Positions 55,960 to 64,000 of a DNA stretch of 64,000 nt are shown one piece after another. The stretch covers positions 62,001 through 126,000 of the forward strand of contig CAVUIT010000001.1 of NCBI GenBank assembly GCA_963741625.1, in the 5' to 3' direction. Origin of the DNA: CAWBBA01 sp963741625 (GTDB lineage: Bacteria; Desulfobacterota; Desulfomonilia; Desulfomonilales; Desulfomonilaceae). Under the pieces are notes generated by a model. That model saw only the letters and a program-made list of their open reading frames with translations, made no database searches and was not told the origin of the DNA. The position numbers and the translations under genes are program-made. Each line of letters opens with the position of its first letter. Within the stretch, counting starts at the first letter, position 1.

Positions 55960-56363
55960 CACGACCAGCCCGCGGAGATTGGCGAGCTGCTGGCGATAGC
56001 AGATCGAGATCTCGCTGATTGCCGGGTACAAGGCCTCAGTCCTGAGTGGAGACTCAATATAGCCTATAACGCCGCTCTCCAGGCGTCAACGGCGGCATTG
56101 GCCGCCTGTGGATACCGGCTTCCAGAGAAGCTCATCATTATAGGGTCATTCAGAGCCTCGCTCTAACCATCGGGGCAGATGCCAGCCTGGTGAGACAGTT
56201 CGATTTGTTCCGGAAAAAGAGAAATATTGGAGGCTATGAGCGGGCTGGAACGGTGTCGGATAAAGAGGCAAATGAAATGATAGCCCTCGCTGAGCAGATC
56301 CGCAGGGAAGTGAGAGACTGGCTGGTTTCTTATCACCCCGATCTTGTTGTGTTTGAGCTGTGA
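55960..56363 (+). pseudogene. HEPN-domain protein remnant
   Basis: Follows the nucleotidyltransferase remnant. Frames read 'AEIGELLAIADRDLADCRV', 'WRLNIAYNAALQASTAALAACGYRL' and, after a further shift near 56160, 'VRQFDLFRKKRNIGGYERAGTVSDKEANEMIALAEQI'. This is the helical HEPN fold with the 'RKKRN..YE' motif typical of partners of nucleotidyltransferases. HEPN proteins are often RNases. No intact start remains. Confidence 0.65.
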
Positions 56364-56613
56364 TTCCGGGGACACTACGCCTATTTCGGCTTACGACCGC
56401 GAATTAGGTAAGGTGTCCCCAGAATTCACAGAATTCAGTCCCCAGAATTCCCCGAAACTCTATAAGACACCAGACTGGAAACGAAATGCGCCTCAACTCA
56501 TTGATAAAAACGGGTTTACTCGAAGACGGAAGCAGCGTATTATCTGGAAGCAAAACCCTAGGGCGGGTTTACCTGTAAACCGTCTAAACGGAAGTTGGAT
56601 TGCATAGGTGAGG

Positions 56614-56831
56614 ATGTCAGTGGACTGGATAGTCGTGAACAAGGAGTGGCTCTTCAGCGGCTTACTGGTCGCGATCCCCATTGGCTTGTTTGGTGGTTCT
56701 TTCACGGAGGAACCTCCATCGTTCCCAGGTTCAAAGATCGGGAGACAATTCGATCAATGTCCAAGCGGGCGGAAACATCAACTTTGGAAGCGGCGTGAAG
56801 GATGAGCGATCAGACGCAAAAAGCCGGGGAT
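56614..56831 (+). pseudogene. small membrane protein, frame-broken
   Basis: ATG 56614 follows GGTGAGG. It encodes 'MSVDWIVVNKEWLFSGLLVA' and a hydrophobic helix to about residue 30. After a shift near 56720-56735 the neighbouring frame reads 'VQRSGDNSINVQAGGNINFG' and ends near 56830. The 'GDNSxNxQAG' motif recurs at the start of the next protein, linking the two. Function unknown. Confidence 0.45.
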
Positions 56832-57844
56832 AACTCAACGAACATCCAAGCCGGAAGTATCACAGTGCATCAGGGTCTTCGGTTACGGAAGTGAGGCAAA
56901 TCGCCCTGGACCTATTAGAGCGAACTTTTTCGAGCTCGCGGGTGATGCAAGGAATATTGCCCGCCAGCGAGCAGAGGAAGTTACAGAGAGATTTCTCAGG
57001 CAACTGCAACAAGAGCATGAGGATGGTCTTAAGCAGGCGCAGGAACCTGATTTTCAATACTCTCTCTTGACAGTCCAGACAGAATACGCACGCTGCGGCG
57101 ATAAAGAACTTGGCGACCTCCTGGTAGATCTGCTCGTCGATCGAACAAAGCACGAATCACGAAGCATCCTGCAAATTGTCCTGAACGAATCGCTTTCAGT
57201 CGCACCAAAGCTCACACCGGATCAACTCGCAGCGGTTAGCCTAATCTTTCTCTTCAGGTACACCATCAACCATGGGATACGGAACCATGAGACGTTGTGG
57301 GAATATCTTGATCGACATGTTGCACCATTCGCTGAACTAATCAGTGACAAAGACGCTTGTTATCAACATCTCCAATACTCGGGGTGCGGAACAGTGGGCC
57401 TTGTTAAGGTGGATCTTGTGGATGTATTTAAACAGACATACGGTGGCCTCTTTTCAAACGGTTTTGACCGAAACCCAATTCCAAGGGAAGCAGTTGGCCG
57501 TGCCCTTGTCGCATCCCATATTCCTACCATGTCTGAACGACAACACACGCCGCCAAGTCAACGGAATCAATGAGGAAGTGATTCGTTCAGAATGTAAGCG
57601 CCTGGAATTGTCTGACGATGACATAAGTAAAATAGTAGGCCTTCATAACGAAACGCTCATGAACGCTCGACGAATTCAATAAGCAAATCATCGATGCCGC
57701 GCAGACATGCGCCGGATATTTGAGGTATGGTCAGCATCAAGTATGAGTCAGTTCACTCTCACGAGTGTGGGCATTGCAATTGGCCATGCCAACGTTAAGA
57801 AAAACGTAGGTGAGTTCACAGACTTGGCAATTTGGATTAACTAG
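56802..57844 (+). pseudogene. LPO_1073/Vpar_1526-like protein, broken
   Basis: Starts at ATG 56802 'MSDQTQKAGDNSTNIQAGSI'. After a break near 56870-56890 a long frame reads 'GNARNIARQRAEEVTERFLR' type sequence, then (57067-57430) 'DLLVDLLVDRTKHESRSILQ' and 'IFLFRYTINHGIRNHETLWE'. A further shift near 57500 leads to 'EEVIRSECKRLELSDDDISK', and one more to 'SQFTLTSVGIAIGHANVKKN' ending at 57844. I match it from memory to a family of unknown function often near defence or accessory genes. At least three frame changes make it a pseudogene here. Confidence 0.55.
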
Positions 57845-57883
57845 TCAAATGCAATCTAACTAGCCGCTGCGTAATGCGCAGCG

Positions 57884-58119
57884 TAATCGGGGCAGATAAT
57901 ACACAATCTTTTGTTGACGCTTCAGGCGCTTCTTCTCACCACTGTTTTATAGTTTGTAGCTCGATCAAGTTGGTCCCCAGCTATCTCCACCAGGGCACGC
58001 AGCGTGGTGCTCAGTTGATGGGACTTATTTCATTCCGCGGGACCTCAACATTGAACACCGGGAAATCCACCGGAAGCCGCTGCCGCAAAAAAACGGTATT
58101 ATGTCCCTCGAAATCTCAA
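57884..58119 (+). repeat. 235-bp repeat, copy A
   Basis: First of three direct copies. It opens with TAATCGGGGCAGATAATACA (terminus slightly decayed) and ends GGTATTATGTCCCTCGAAAT. Inside it shares long blocks with the other copies, for example TTGGTCCCCAGCTATCTC, GGCACGCAGCGTGG, GAACACCGGGAAATCCAC and GGAAGCCGCTGCCGC. It has no coding frame. Confidence 0.85.
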
Positions 58120-58171
58120 AGCTATTTATGGACTCAAGCAACCCTAGGCGGTTGCGGGTTCGCTCTGATCT

Positions 58172-58879
58172 CTACTGGGGCAACTGCCAGAATGGCCCAG
58201 TCTTTCCGATTTCCTCAAGGGTGGCCGGTACCTCATGGAAGTACTCGCTGCTGCGGGCTAACCAATCGTCGTCAAGACGCCTGCGAAAGAATTTCCCTGA
58301 GAAAAGTCGGAGCACGTCCTTGAGAGGGATAATTCCTTCAGCGGTCGCGGAATCAAATTGAGACCAATTCCTTACATGCTCTTCCGACCGGAAGAGATTC
58401 ATTGTGCTTCAGGTGTGCGCCCAGTCTTCCATCCATTTCCGCAACGGGACTGAAACATAACCCACTATTTCCTCCGGTTCGATTTTCACGAAATCCCCAT
58501 CAGACACTTCCACAGACACTGGATCGCCGCAATCTAAACACACACTATCAATTCGGATGGTCTTGCCCGGAAACAGCCAGCAAACTGCCAGCGATTCAAA
58601 TCCTCATTGACCAAACCATTTTTGCTTGCCATCAATGGTGATCCTATACTGAGTCGGAACATTACTGAAGGGCGCAAAGGAAGCTATCAGACTCGTATTG
58701 GGGTAGAGCCAACAACCAGGAATCTTTAGGTCGATCAGTTCATGGAGTCTTTGTCGGCCTTCGTCCGGTGATACTCCCAAGTCCTTCGCGATGTCCGTGT
58801 AATGGGGTGCGTGACCAGTGTCTATCAGCCCCCTCATAATGATTTGGAACGTCTTACCAAGCTGTGCTGGATCAGCCAT
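58172..58879 (-). CDS. alkylmercury lyase (MerB)-like selenoprotein with two in-frame UGA codons
   Basis: Continuous frame of 235 residues if both TGA codons (58606-58604 and 58411-58409) are read through. ATG 58879 has GGGGTGA upstream. Residues 8-58 are a winged-helix like that of MerB ('HYTDIAKDLGVSPDEGRQRL'), then 'PNTSLIASFAPFSNVPTQYRI'. UGA codon 92 sits in 'KWFGQ-U-GFESLAVCWLFPG', matching MerB Cys96, with Glu95 at the Asp99 position. UGA codon 157 sits in 'DWAHT-U-STMNLFRSEEHVRNW', matching Cys159. Cys114 and Cys117 are in 'VCLDCGDP'. MerB cleaves carbon-mercury bonds with Cys96, Asp99 and Cys159. Both UGAs are followed at 12 bases by SECIS-like hairpins. Function on mercury or another organometal is inferred. 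Confidence 0.85.
58379..58396 (-). promoter_or_regulatory. SECIS-like hairpin after UGA codon 157
   Basis: On the minus strand, 12 bases after the UGA, CTCTTCC-GGTC-GGAAGAG forms a perfect 7-bp stem with a GGUC loop, the same loop core as in E. coli fdhF as I recall it. Spacing matches that in selD. Confidence 0.85.
58577..58591 (-). promoter_or_regulatory. SECIS-like hairpin after UGA codon 92
   Basis: On the minus strand, 12 bases after the UGA, CTGGCA-GTT-TGCTGG forms a 6-bp stem including two G-U pairs, extendable by one outer G-C pair. Spacing is the same as in selD; the stem is weaker than the other two. Confidence 0.6.
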
Positions 58880-58927
58880 AAGTCACCCCCCAATTCATTT
58901 GATTCGGCGGAACTGCCTTTGGGTATC

Positions 58928-58933
58928 ATTATA
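58928..58933 (-). promoter_or_regulatory. candidate -10 box of MerB-like gene
   Basis: TATAAT on the minus strand, about 49 bases before the ATG and 48 bases inside the border of repeat copy B. No good -35 hexamer at 16-18 bases was found, so an activator or weak promoter is possible. Confidence 0.35.
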
Positions 58934-58980
58934 CCGTCGGGAACTCTCGGGAGACTATACTTAATTCTCACTGGTGTACG

Positions 58981-59215
58981 TAATCGGGGGACATAATGCC
59001 AATAATGTGTTGACCTGTCAGGTGCTTTTTCTTACCACTGCCTTATCGTTTGTAGCTCGAGCAGATTGGTCCCCAGCTATCTCGACCATGGCACGCAGCG
59101 TGGTGTTCGGTCGATAGGACCTATTTTCATTCGCGGGACCTGAACACTGAACACCGGGAAATCCACTGGAAGCCGCTGCCGCAAAAAAACGGTATTATGT
59201 CCCCCGAAATCTCAA
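58981..59215 (+). repeat. 235-bp repeat, copy B
   Basis: Second direct copy. It begins TAATCGGGGGACATAATGCC and ends GGTATTATGTCCCCCGAAAT. The ends form a terminal inverted repeat (GGGGGACATAAT.CC against GGTATTATGTCCCCC). It lies between the MerB-like gene and the alkyl sulfatase. Confidence 0.9.
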
Positions 59216-59363
59216 CTTCTGATCGCCTCAAAGAACGAAGAGGCAATCAATGTAGTGCCAAGGAACCCTCGCGGCTAATGTATCCTACTTATATCTCTTA
59301 ACTTAATCTTTCAAACTGTCGAAGATGGGTTTGACACACGCTGACGGAGCGGTGACCTGCCCC

Positions 59364-61143
59364 TCAAGACCCTGATACCGGCTCGTAGGGCCGCTTCATC
59401 GTCGGCGGGGCGAACAGCCTTAAAAATTTCCCAAAGGCAATTGCGCTCCCTGGGTTGTATTCGAAGCCTGCCAGGGCCCTCAGCGGGTTGCGGATTTTGG
59501 CCAACATCTCCTTCCAAGCCCCGGAGTCCGCGGTCACCTTGAGGTCCAGGTTCATGCGCTCCAGGTCTTGGATGGAACGTGGCCGTATTTCCGCCACGCC
59601 GTGTCGCACGTGAATGGTGAAAGCTTCTCTGGCGTCGGGAAAGACCATCCCAACTATTTGATTCACCTCGGCAGCGGCCTTGGGATCCAGGTTGACGGCC
59701 AACGACTCCATGAAGCTCTGCACAGGAATGCGATGGACCGCCTCGGGCGAAGGTTTGGCCGTGGTGCGAGACACGAAGCCGTCTCGGATTTCCAGAGCCT
59801 CGCTGAGGTAATAGTTTCGGGCATTCGGGTTTTGTTCTTTTTCAGCGAGGGCTGTCAGGGCCCTGATCCGAACGTCTTTGGCTTCCTGGTTTTCGGGGTT
59901 GAGTTGAATTAGGTTGTCGGTGAGCTGCAAGGCCGCTTGATACTGTTTCTCTTCCAAAAGCTCCCGAGCATGCCGGAGCAGTTCCTTTTCTCCTCCCGCC
60001 AACCTGGCCATGAGCTTGGCTTGCTCCTTGCGGGTCAGAGGCTCGAGGTCGGCCGAATCGCCGTCAAACCAGCCCAGGGTTCCCGTAAACATGGAACGTA
60101 CCGACCAGGAGACTTTGCCGTAAAAAGGCTGGAGGTACGGCTCCTCTGCCAGGTGAGGCGGCAGCTTAATGTATTCGGCCATTTCATCCGGAGTCAGGCC
60201 CGCGTTGATACACCGGATGGATTGATCGTGGACGTATTGAATCGCGTCCCGGTAATTGGTGAGGATTTCCTGGATCTTCTGGGCACCGATGATCGGGCGG
60301 GTGTGGCATGGTACCAGATATTGCGGATTCAGGTCCCGCATCTTGTCCACGCTTTGGTACCAGTGCTTAAGGTTGCGGAAGCTTGTACCTCGGATAGTAT
60401 AGAGATTGGGAAAAGCCCAGTAGTAATTGTCTCCGGCGATCAGCGTCTTCTGCTCGGGCAGCCAGACCATGATGTGATCGTCAGTTTCGCCTGGGGCATA
60501 GATCAGCTTGAACTTGACCCCGGCTTCTTCCGCTTCCAGCGTATCGGCAAAGATCTTAGTGGGTCGGACAAAGCCGAGCTTGCTGTCGGGCTTCATTCCG
60601 ACAAAGGGTCCAACACCCACGTTGAGCACCTGACCAGGGGCGAGAAAGTTGCCGTAATCCGCGATGACCGTGAACCGATGATAGGTCCGATCTCAGTGAA
60701 GAGCCGTTTGACTTGATCCTGAGTGGTCTCGTGAGCGTAGACCTCGGGCTTTCCTCCAGCCGTGAAGACCTCCGCGCCGAAGACATGGTCGGGATGAGAA
60801 TGGGTATAAATGATCGCCTTGACCGGTTTGGAGGTAATCTTCCTGAATTCGGCCAGGACTTCGGCTGCTTCTTCCATAGTGGTCATGGTGTCAACGATGA
60901 TCACCCCGTCTGGCCTTCGATCATGATGCAATTTGAGATGCCGTAACCGATGGCCACGTAGAGGTTGTCGCCAACCTTTTCCACGCCTTTCCGGAATATC
61001 TTGCTATGCTCCTCCAGGGACTTGTTCGCACCAACCGGGATCGGAGCGTGAGCTTTCTTGACCGAGCGGCCGGCATAGAACCAAACCCCAGCCAGCCCTA
61101 CCACCACGATAACGAGGACGCCGGCGAGAATCATCTTGAGCAT
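59364..61143 (-). pseudogene. alkyl sulfatase (metallo-beta-lactamase fold), two frame breaks
   Basis: Enzyme class that hydrolyses alkyl sulfates such as SDS. N-terminus: ATG 61143 with GGGAG upstream, then a membrane/signal segment (MLKMILAGVLVIVVVGLAGV). Metal motif: 'IIYTHSHPDHVFGAEVF'; later 'APGETDDHIMVWLPEQKTLIAGDNYYWAFPNLYTI', 'VPCHTRPI', then the dimerisation and C-terminal SCP2-like sterol-carrier domain typical of alkyl sulfatases ('LAVNLDPKAAAE', 'VTADSGAWKEML'). The frame changes near 60915 and near 60675, each repaired by adding one base. Repaired length ~590. It lies between repeat copies B and C. Confidence 0.8.
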
Positions 61144-61373
61144 GAACGGACTCCCTGCAACTTGATTGGGGAGACCGGTAATACCGCGGTGGCAAAACCG
61201 GGTCAAGCATCGACAAAGCCTCAAACTCAAAGTAGTTGCCAAGACGTCTTTCCATTCCAAGTGGCTGAAACAATACATCCTATCCAACTTCCCGCCTGTA
61301 TACCAAGCCCCAGGAATGTTGCCGCACTCCGGCAGTCTTACTTAGGAAGATGGTTCGGTCGGTCGTCCAGGCT

Positions 61374-61607
61374 TAATCGGGGGACATAACACCAATATTG
61401 TGTTGACGTGTCAGGTGCTTTTTCTTACCACTGCTTTATCGTTTGTAGCTCCAGCAGGTTGGTCCCCAGCTATCTCTACCCGGCACGCAGCGTGGTTTTC
61501 AGTCGATGGGACCTATTTTCATTCGGCGGGACATGAACATTGAACACCGGGAAATCCACCGGAAGCCGCTGCCGCAAAAAAATGGTATTATGTCCCCAGA
61601 AATCGTA
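61374..61607 (+). repeat. 235-bp repeat, copy C
   Basis: Third direct copy. It begins TAATCGGGGGACATAACACC and ends GGTATTATGTCCCCAGAAAT. About 90% identical by eye to copy B across its length. It lies upstream of the alkyl sulfatase. Confidence 0.9.
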
Positions 61608-61866
61608 ATAGAGATCCACTTACCCTTAAATATATTTTTCTGATTCTGAGCTGATATGATGATGCGAGTAATCCAGGCCGGGCAGACGTTCGTGAACCCC
61701 CCGCACTTTCCTCATCGGCACATTGTTAGAGGCGGTCAAAATTGATCTGGCTAAGCCTGAGGGACACTTAGAGAGAGCACTTGGTAGCTCGGGTTCCATG
61801 CAGTAGCTCACAGTGCGGGAAACATCTGGCAGCCGCAGTTGTCAAACTGAATAGAGAGGTGGAGCC

Positions 61867-61977
61867 ACGAAAACGTACCGATTTGTTACTGCGACACATC
61901 GTGGTGTTTTTGATGAAACTCTTCAGGAGGCTATCGAGGCTTTCAATGAGATGAAGCAAGAAGGGCTTTCGCCGTAA
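61867..61977 (+). pseudogene. possible small ORF remnant with ACG start
   Basis: Reads 'TKTYRFVTATHRGVFDETLQ' and 'EAIEAFNEMKQEGLSP' (36 residues). A GAGAGGTGGAG site lies before an ACG where an ATG would be expected. It may be the remains of a small gene, or use a rare ACG start. I do not recognise it. The region 61608-62223 otherwise shows nothing. Confidence 0.25.
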
Positions 61978-62223
61978 ATTCGACATGGTTAGCTCGCGAG
62001 TACTTTCCGGCCTAAATTGGGGCTCAAATTCGAGCAGTGGCGCGTGACGCATTATATTTTGGCTCCGCTCATCATTGTGTTCGCGTATTGATTCATTCCC
62101 TGGAAACCTTCCGTGTGTGTCACTTCCAGAGTGCAACCGATCATCTCATCGATTTGTACGAAATGTTCAGCGGATTGATTCCGGAGGGTTCCATTTACAA
62201 CCCAATCTCAACGGAAGGTCAAA

Positions 62224-62484
62224 ATGCCGATTTATGAATACCAGTGCGAGAGGTGTGGTAGCGGATTTGAGAAATGGCAGAAATTCTCAGACCCGGTAGC
62301 TGACAAATGCCCGACATGCGGAGGAAAATCGCGGAGATTGATCTCGCAGTCTACGTTCGTGCTCAAGGGAACCGGGTGGTACGTTACGGATTACGGAAGA
62401 AAAGACAGTAGTTCTTCTAGACAGACCCCGCCCAAGAAAGAATCTTCCTCAGAGACCAAGACCTCGAGCTCGGATGCCGGATAG
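62224..62484 (+). CDS. FmdB-family zinc ribbon protein
   Basis: Small regulatory-type zinc protein, 86 residues. The N-terminal 'MPIYEYQCERCGSGFEKWQK' plus 'CPTCGGKSRRLISQSTFVLKGTGWY' are the hallmarks of the family, with two CxxC pairs binding zinc. The C-terminal tail is Ser/Lys-rich and disordered. GGAAGG lies six bases before the ATG. Function of the family is not well defined. Confidence 0.9.
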   Translation: MPIYEYQCERCGSGFEKWQKFSDPVADKCPTCGGKSRRLISQSTFVLKGTGWYVTDYGRKDSSSSRQTPPKKESSSETKTSSSDAG

Positions 62485-63043
62485 AGGTCAAGGACGAAAA
62501 GGGAGAATACGTCTGAGTAGGTCGCCTTCTGCGGGCCGAATATCGGGCCACCAACACGCATGCGGAGATTCGTCTGTCAGCGTAAATCGTTGAGGGGAGG
62601 GGTCCGACGAGTCTGTGATCAAGAGCACCGTTAGAATGGATGATCTAAGCTGCTTGATTGGAGGCGAGATCGTTCCACTTCGAAGGGGGTTGATCATTTT
62701 CCAATGGTGCCACGCGGCAGTTTTATTAGGCTTCGAAGGAACGCAGCGCGAGTATGGGATACCGGTTTATTCCTCATCTAGCACTCTGAGAACCCGTTGG
62801 AGCAACTCCTTGAACCTTAAGGGCAATCTGTTTTCCCTTTTTAGTGTGAAGTCAGGATTTAGAGGGGAGTTTCGGCTCCTCATTGGCCATTGACCATCGT
62901 TGAGCCGGGATTGAACACTGAATTTACAGGATACGACCAGTCGCGATAGGTGAGGATTGGGTTTGCTTCAAGCCTTGTGAATAGTTCGCGATAACGGTTG
63001 CCCGGCACTTACGTCATATTTCAGATGTCCTTAGATACATTCA
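62485..63043. other. gene-free region
   Basis: About 560 bases between FmdB and the glycosyltransferase end. One open frame (62615-62893) has no ribosome site or recognisable domain. I see no repeats or RNA structure of note. Confidence 0.35.
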
Positions 63044-64000
63044 TCAAAATTCAAGTGGCAGCTCAACCGGTCGTCCAGTGGCCACGGATTGCCGAGCCAA
63101 TTCGTAGGCCTCGTTGTATTGATTGGCCACCAATTCCCATGAAACTACCTCGTCCAGATATTTCTTGAGGTTTTCGCCCAGGCGCAGTCGGAGCTGTTCG
63201 TCACAAGCCATCGTGACTACGTGGTCCCTCAACATAGCCTTGTTGGTGAACAGCAACCCGCCTCCACTTTCCAGCGTTTGAGCCGTCAGTCCCTCCATTG
63301 GGGCTGTGGTTATATATGGTTTGTTGAGCGCAATAATCCGGTCAAGTGTTCCGGATTGGGTCTCGTCGGTAGAGGGCAGGACTATGAAATCACAAATGGC
63401 CATAACCTTGTAAACTATTTCTCCACGTGGAACGAACTCAAAGTAATGGGCAAGCCCTTTCCCTTCCAGCACCTTCAATTGCTCGCGGTAGTGATAGTAG
63501 TCTGGGAGATGGTTAGGATCTCTCATAGTTCCCGCGGCCAAAAGGTCCCAGTTTTGTCCGGTCCTATCAAGGATTTCGGCATGAATGTCTTCCCACATGG
63601 AAGTCAGGATATCCCATCGCTTGTTTGACTGTATCCATCCGACCATGCCCACAAGGTGTTCGCCGAGGAATGGGACCTTGTCCAAGCCCAGCTCTTCCTT
63701 GAGCGCTGGCACATCCTCCATTCCCCAGCGCCTATCAGGCCTGGCGCCTTCAGGCACAACCATGACGTTCCTCGGCGTTCGCCAGCCTTCCCCGACGAAA
63801 ATCCAGTCCAAGCGCCATTTCTGATAATGGCACTTGAGTAGTACTACCCTTGCTCGTTCGCACATCTTGTAGACGAAATCCGCCTCAAAATCCGTCAGCC
63901 TACCATGCACGGTATGGGGCTCAACAATAGTAGGAAATTCATTGATTGCGTCGAGCAGATCCAGGAACCCTTCGTTTCCGTCTCCATGTCCCCTTGAGTC
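63044..64000 (-). CDS. glycosyltransferase-like protein, truncated by window end
   Basis: C-terminal part of a GT-B-fold glycosyltransferase; the frame stays open to base 64000, so the start lies outside. Visible segments: 'VGMVGWIQSNKRWDIL', 'LLAAGTMRDPNHLPDYYHY', and the donor-binding 'ICDFIVLPSTDETQSGTLDRIIALNKPYITT' followed by 'ESGGGLLF', as in GT1/GT4 families. The GTG at 63910 is an internal codon, not the start. Donor, acceptor and pathway are unknown. Confidence 0.75.
   Translation of the reverse strand, partial: DSRGHGDGNEGFLDLLDAINEFPTIVEPHTVHGRLTDFEADFVYKMCERARVVLLKCHYQKWRLDWIFVGEGWRTPRNVMVVPEGARPDRRWGMEDVPALKEELGLDKVPFLGEHLVGMVGWIQSNKRWDILTSMWEDIHAEILDRTGQNWDLLAAGTMRDPNHLPDYYHYREQLKVLEGKGLAHYFEFVPRGEIVYKVMAICDFIVLPSTDETQSGTLDRIIALNKPYITTAPMEGLTAQTLESGGGLLFTNKAMLRDHVVTMACDEQLRLRLGENLKKYLDEVVSWELVANQYNEAYELARQSVATGRPVELPLEF

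Noticed and set aside
58604..58879. MerB-like gene as a simple truncated pseudogene
   Set aside because: Only TGA stops occur, no frameshift, both at catalytic Cys positions, both with hairpins at equal spacing; decay would not give this pattern.
59311..59517. 68-residue open frame over the sulfatase 3' end
   Set aside because: Overlaps the sulfatase C-terminus in another frame and has no family similarity.
57884..61607. CRISPR-like array
   Set aside because: Repeats are 235 bases long, only three copies, with gene-sized spacing and terminal inverted repeats.
62615..62893. 92-residue open frame after FmdB
   Set aside because: No ribosome site or recognisable motif; composition looks non-coding.

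Overview
The window looks like a chromosomal piece of an anaerobic Desulfobacterota (former Deltaproteobacteria) organism, probably a sulfate reducer or syntroph that oxidises organic acids. This is inferred from gene content: an indolepyruvate:ferredoxin oxidoreductase, a selenocysteine-containing SelD, many acyl-CoA dehydrogenases with a Liv-type transporter, a PAS/sigma-54 regulator, and abundant palindromic REP-like repeats. No rRNA, tRNA or CRISPR array was recognised.

Layout. 0-5 kb is accessory: an AHH-family nuclease toxin with an Imm11-like immunity protein, a small unknown gene, HigB/HigA, and an AAA ATPase with a small partner. 5-20 kb is mostly housekeeping: PhoH2 (PIN + PhoH ATPase), NAD malic enzyme, a frame-broken membrane protein, a PilZ protein, selD, an ankyrin protein, iorAB, an L,D-transpeptidase and a PfkB kinase. 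20.9-25.8 kb is a signalling operon: a MASE3-GAF-PAS histidine kinase, a CheY-like regulator, and a receiver-PAS-PAS-sigma-54 activator. 26-55 kb is one long minus-strand acyl-CoA catabolic locus. It holds four acyl-CoA dehydrogenases, an SCP-x-type thiolase, three SCP2-domain fusion proteins that shuffle the parts of peroxisomal multifunctional enzyme 2, an acyl-CoA synthetase, LivKHMGF, an enoyl-CoA hydratase, a BKACE, a three-subunit biotin carboxylase of the methylcrotonyl/geranyl-CoA type, and two TetR genes each next to a palindromic operator. Together these could import, activate and degrade a branched-chain or isoprenoid-like acid; the substrate is not determined. 55-62 kb is a decayed or mobile zone: a broken nucleotidyltransferase/HEPN pair, a broken LPO_1073-like gene, and three direct copies of a ~235-bp repeat. 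The window ends with an FmdB zinc ribbon and a truncated glycosyltransferase.

The most notable find is at 58172-58879 (minus). An alkylmercury lyase (MerB)-like gene, previously readable only as two short ORFs, is one continuous frame with two in-frame UGA codons. They fall at codons 92 and 157, where MerB has its two catalytic cysteines (Cys96 and Cys159). Each UGA is followed 12 nt later by a hairpin like a bacterial SECIS; the second is a perfect 7-bp stem with a GGUC loop. The same window encodes SelD with its own UGA at codon 17 and a perfect SECIS hairpin at the same spacing, so the organism very likely decodes UGA as selenocysteine. The gene sits between two direct copies of the 235-bp repeat; a broken alkyl-sulfatase gene sits between the second and third copies.

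Many genes carry single-base frameshifts. All thirteen seen between 8.8 and 53 kb need one base removed, which suggests insertion-type sequence error or a real bias. Those entries are labelled as frame-broken.
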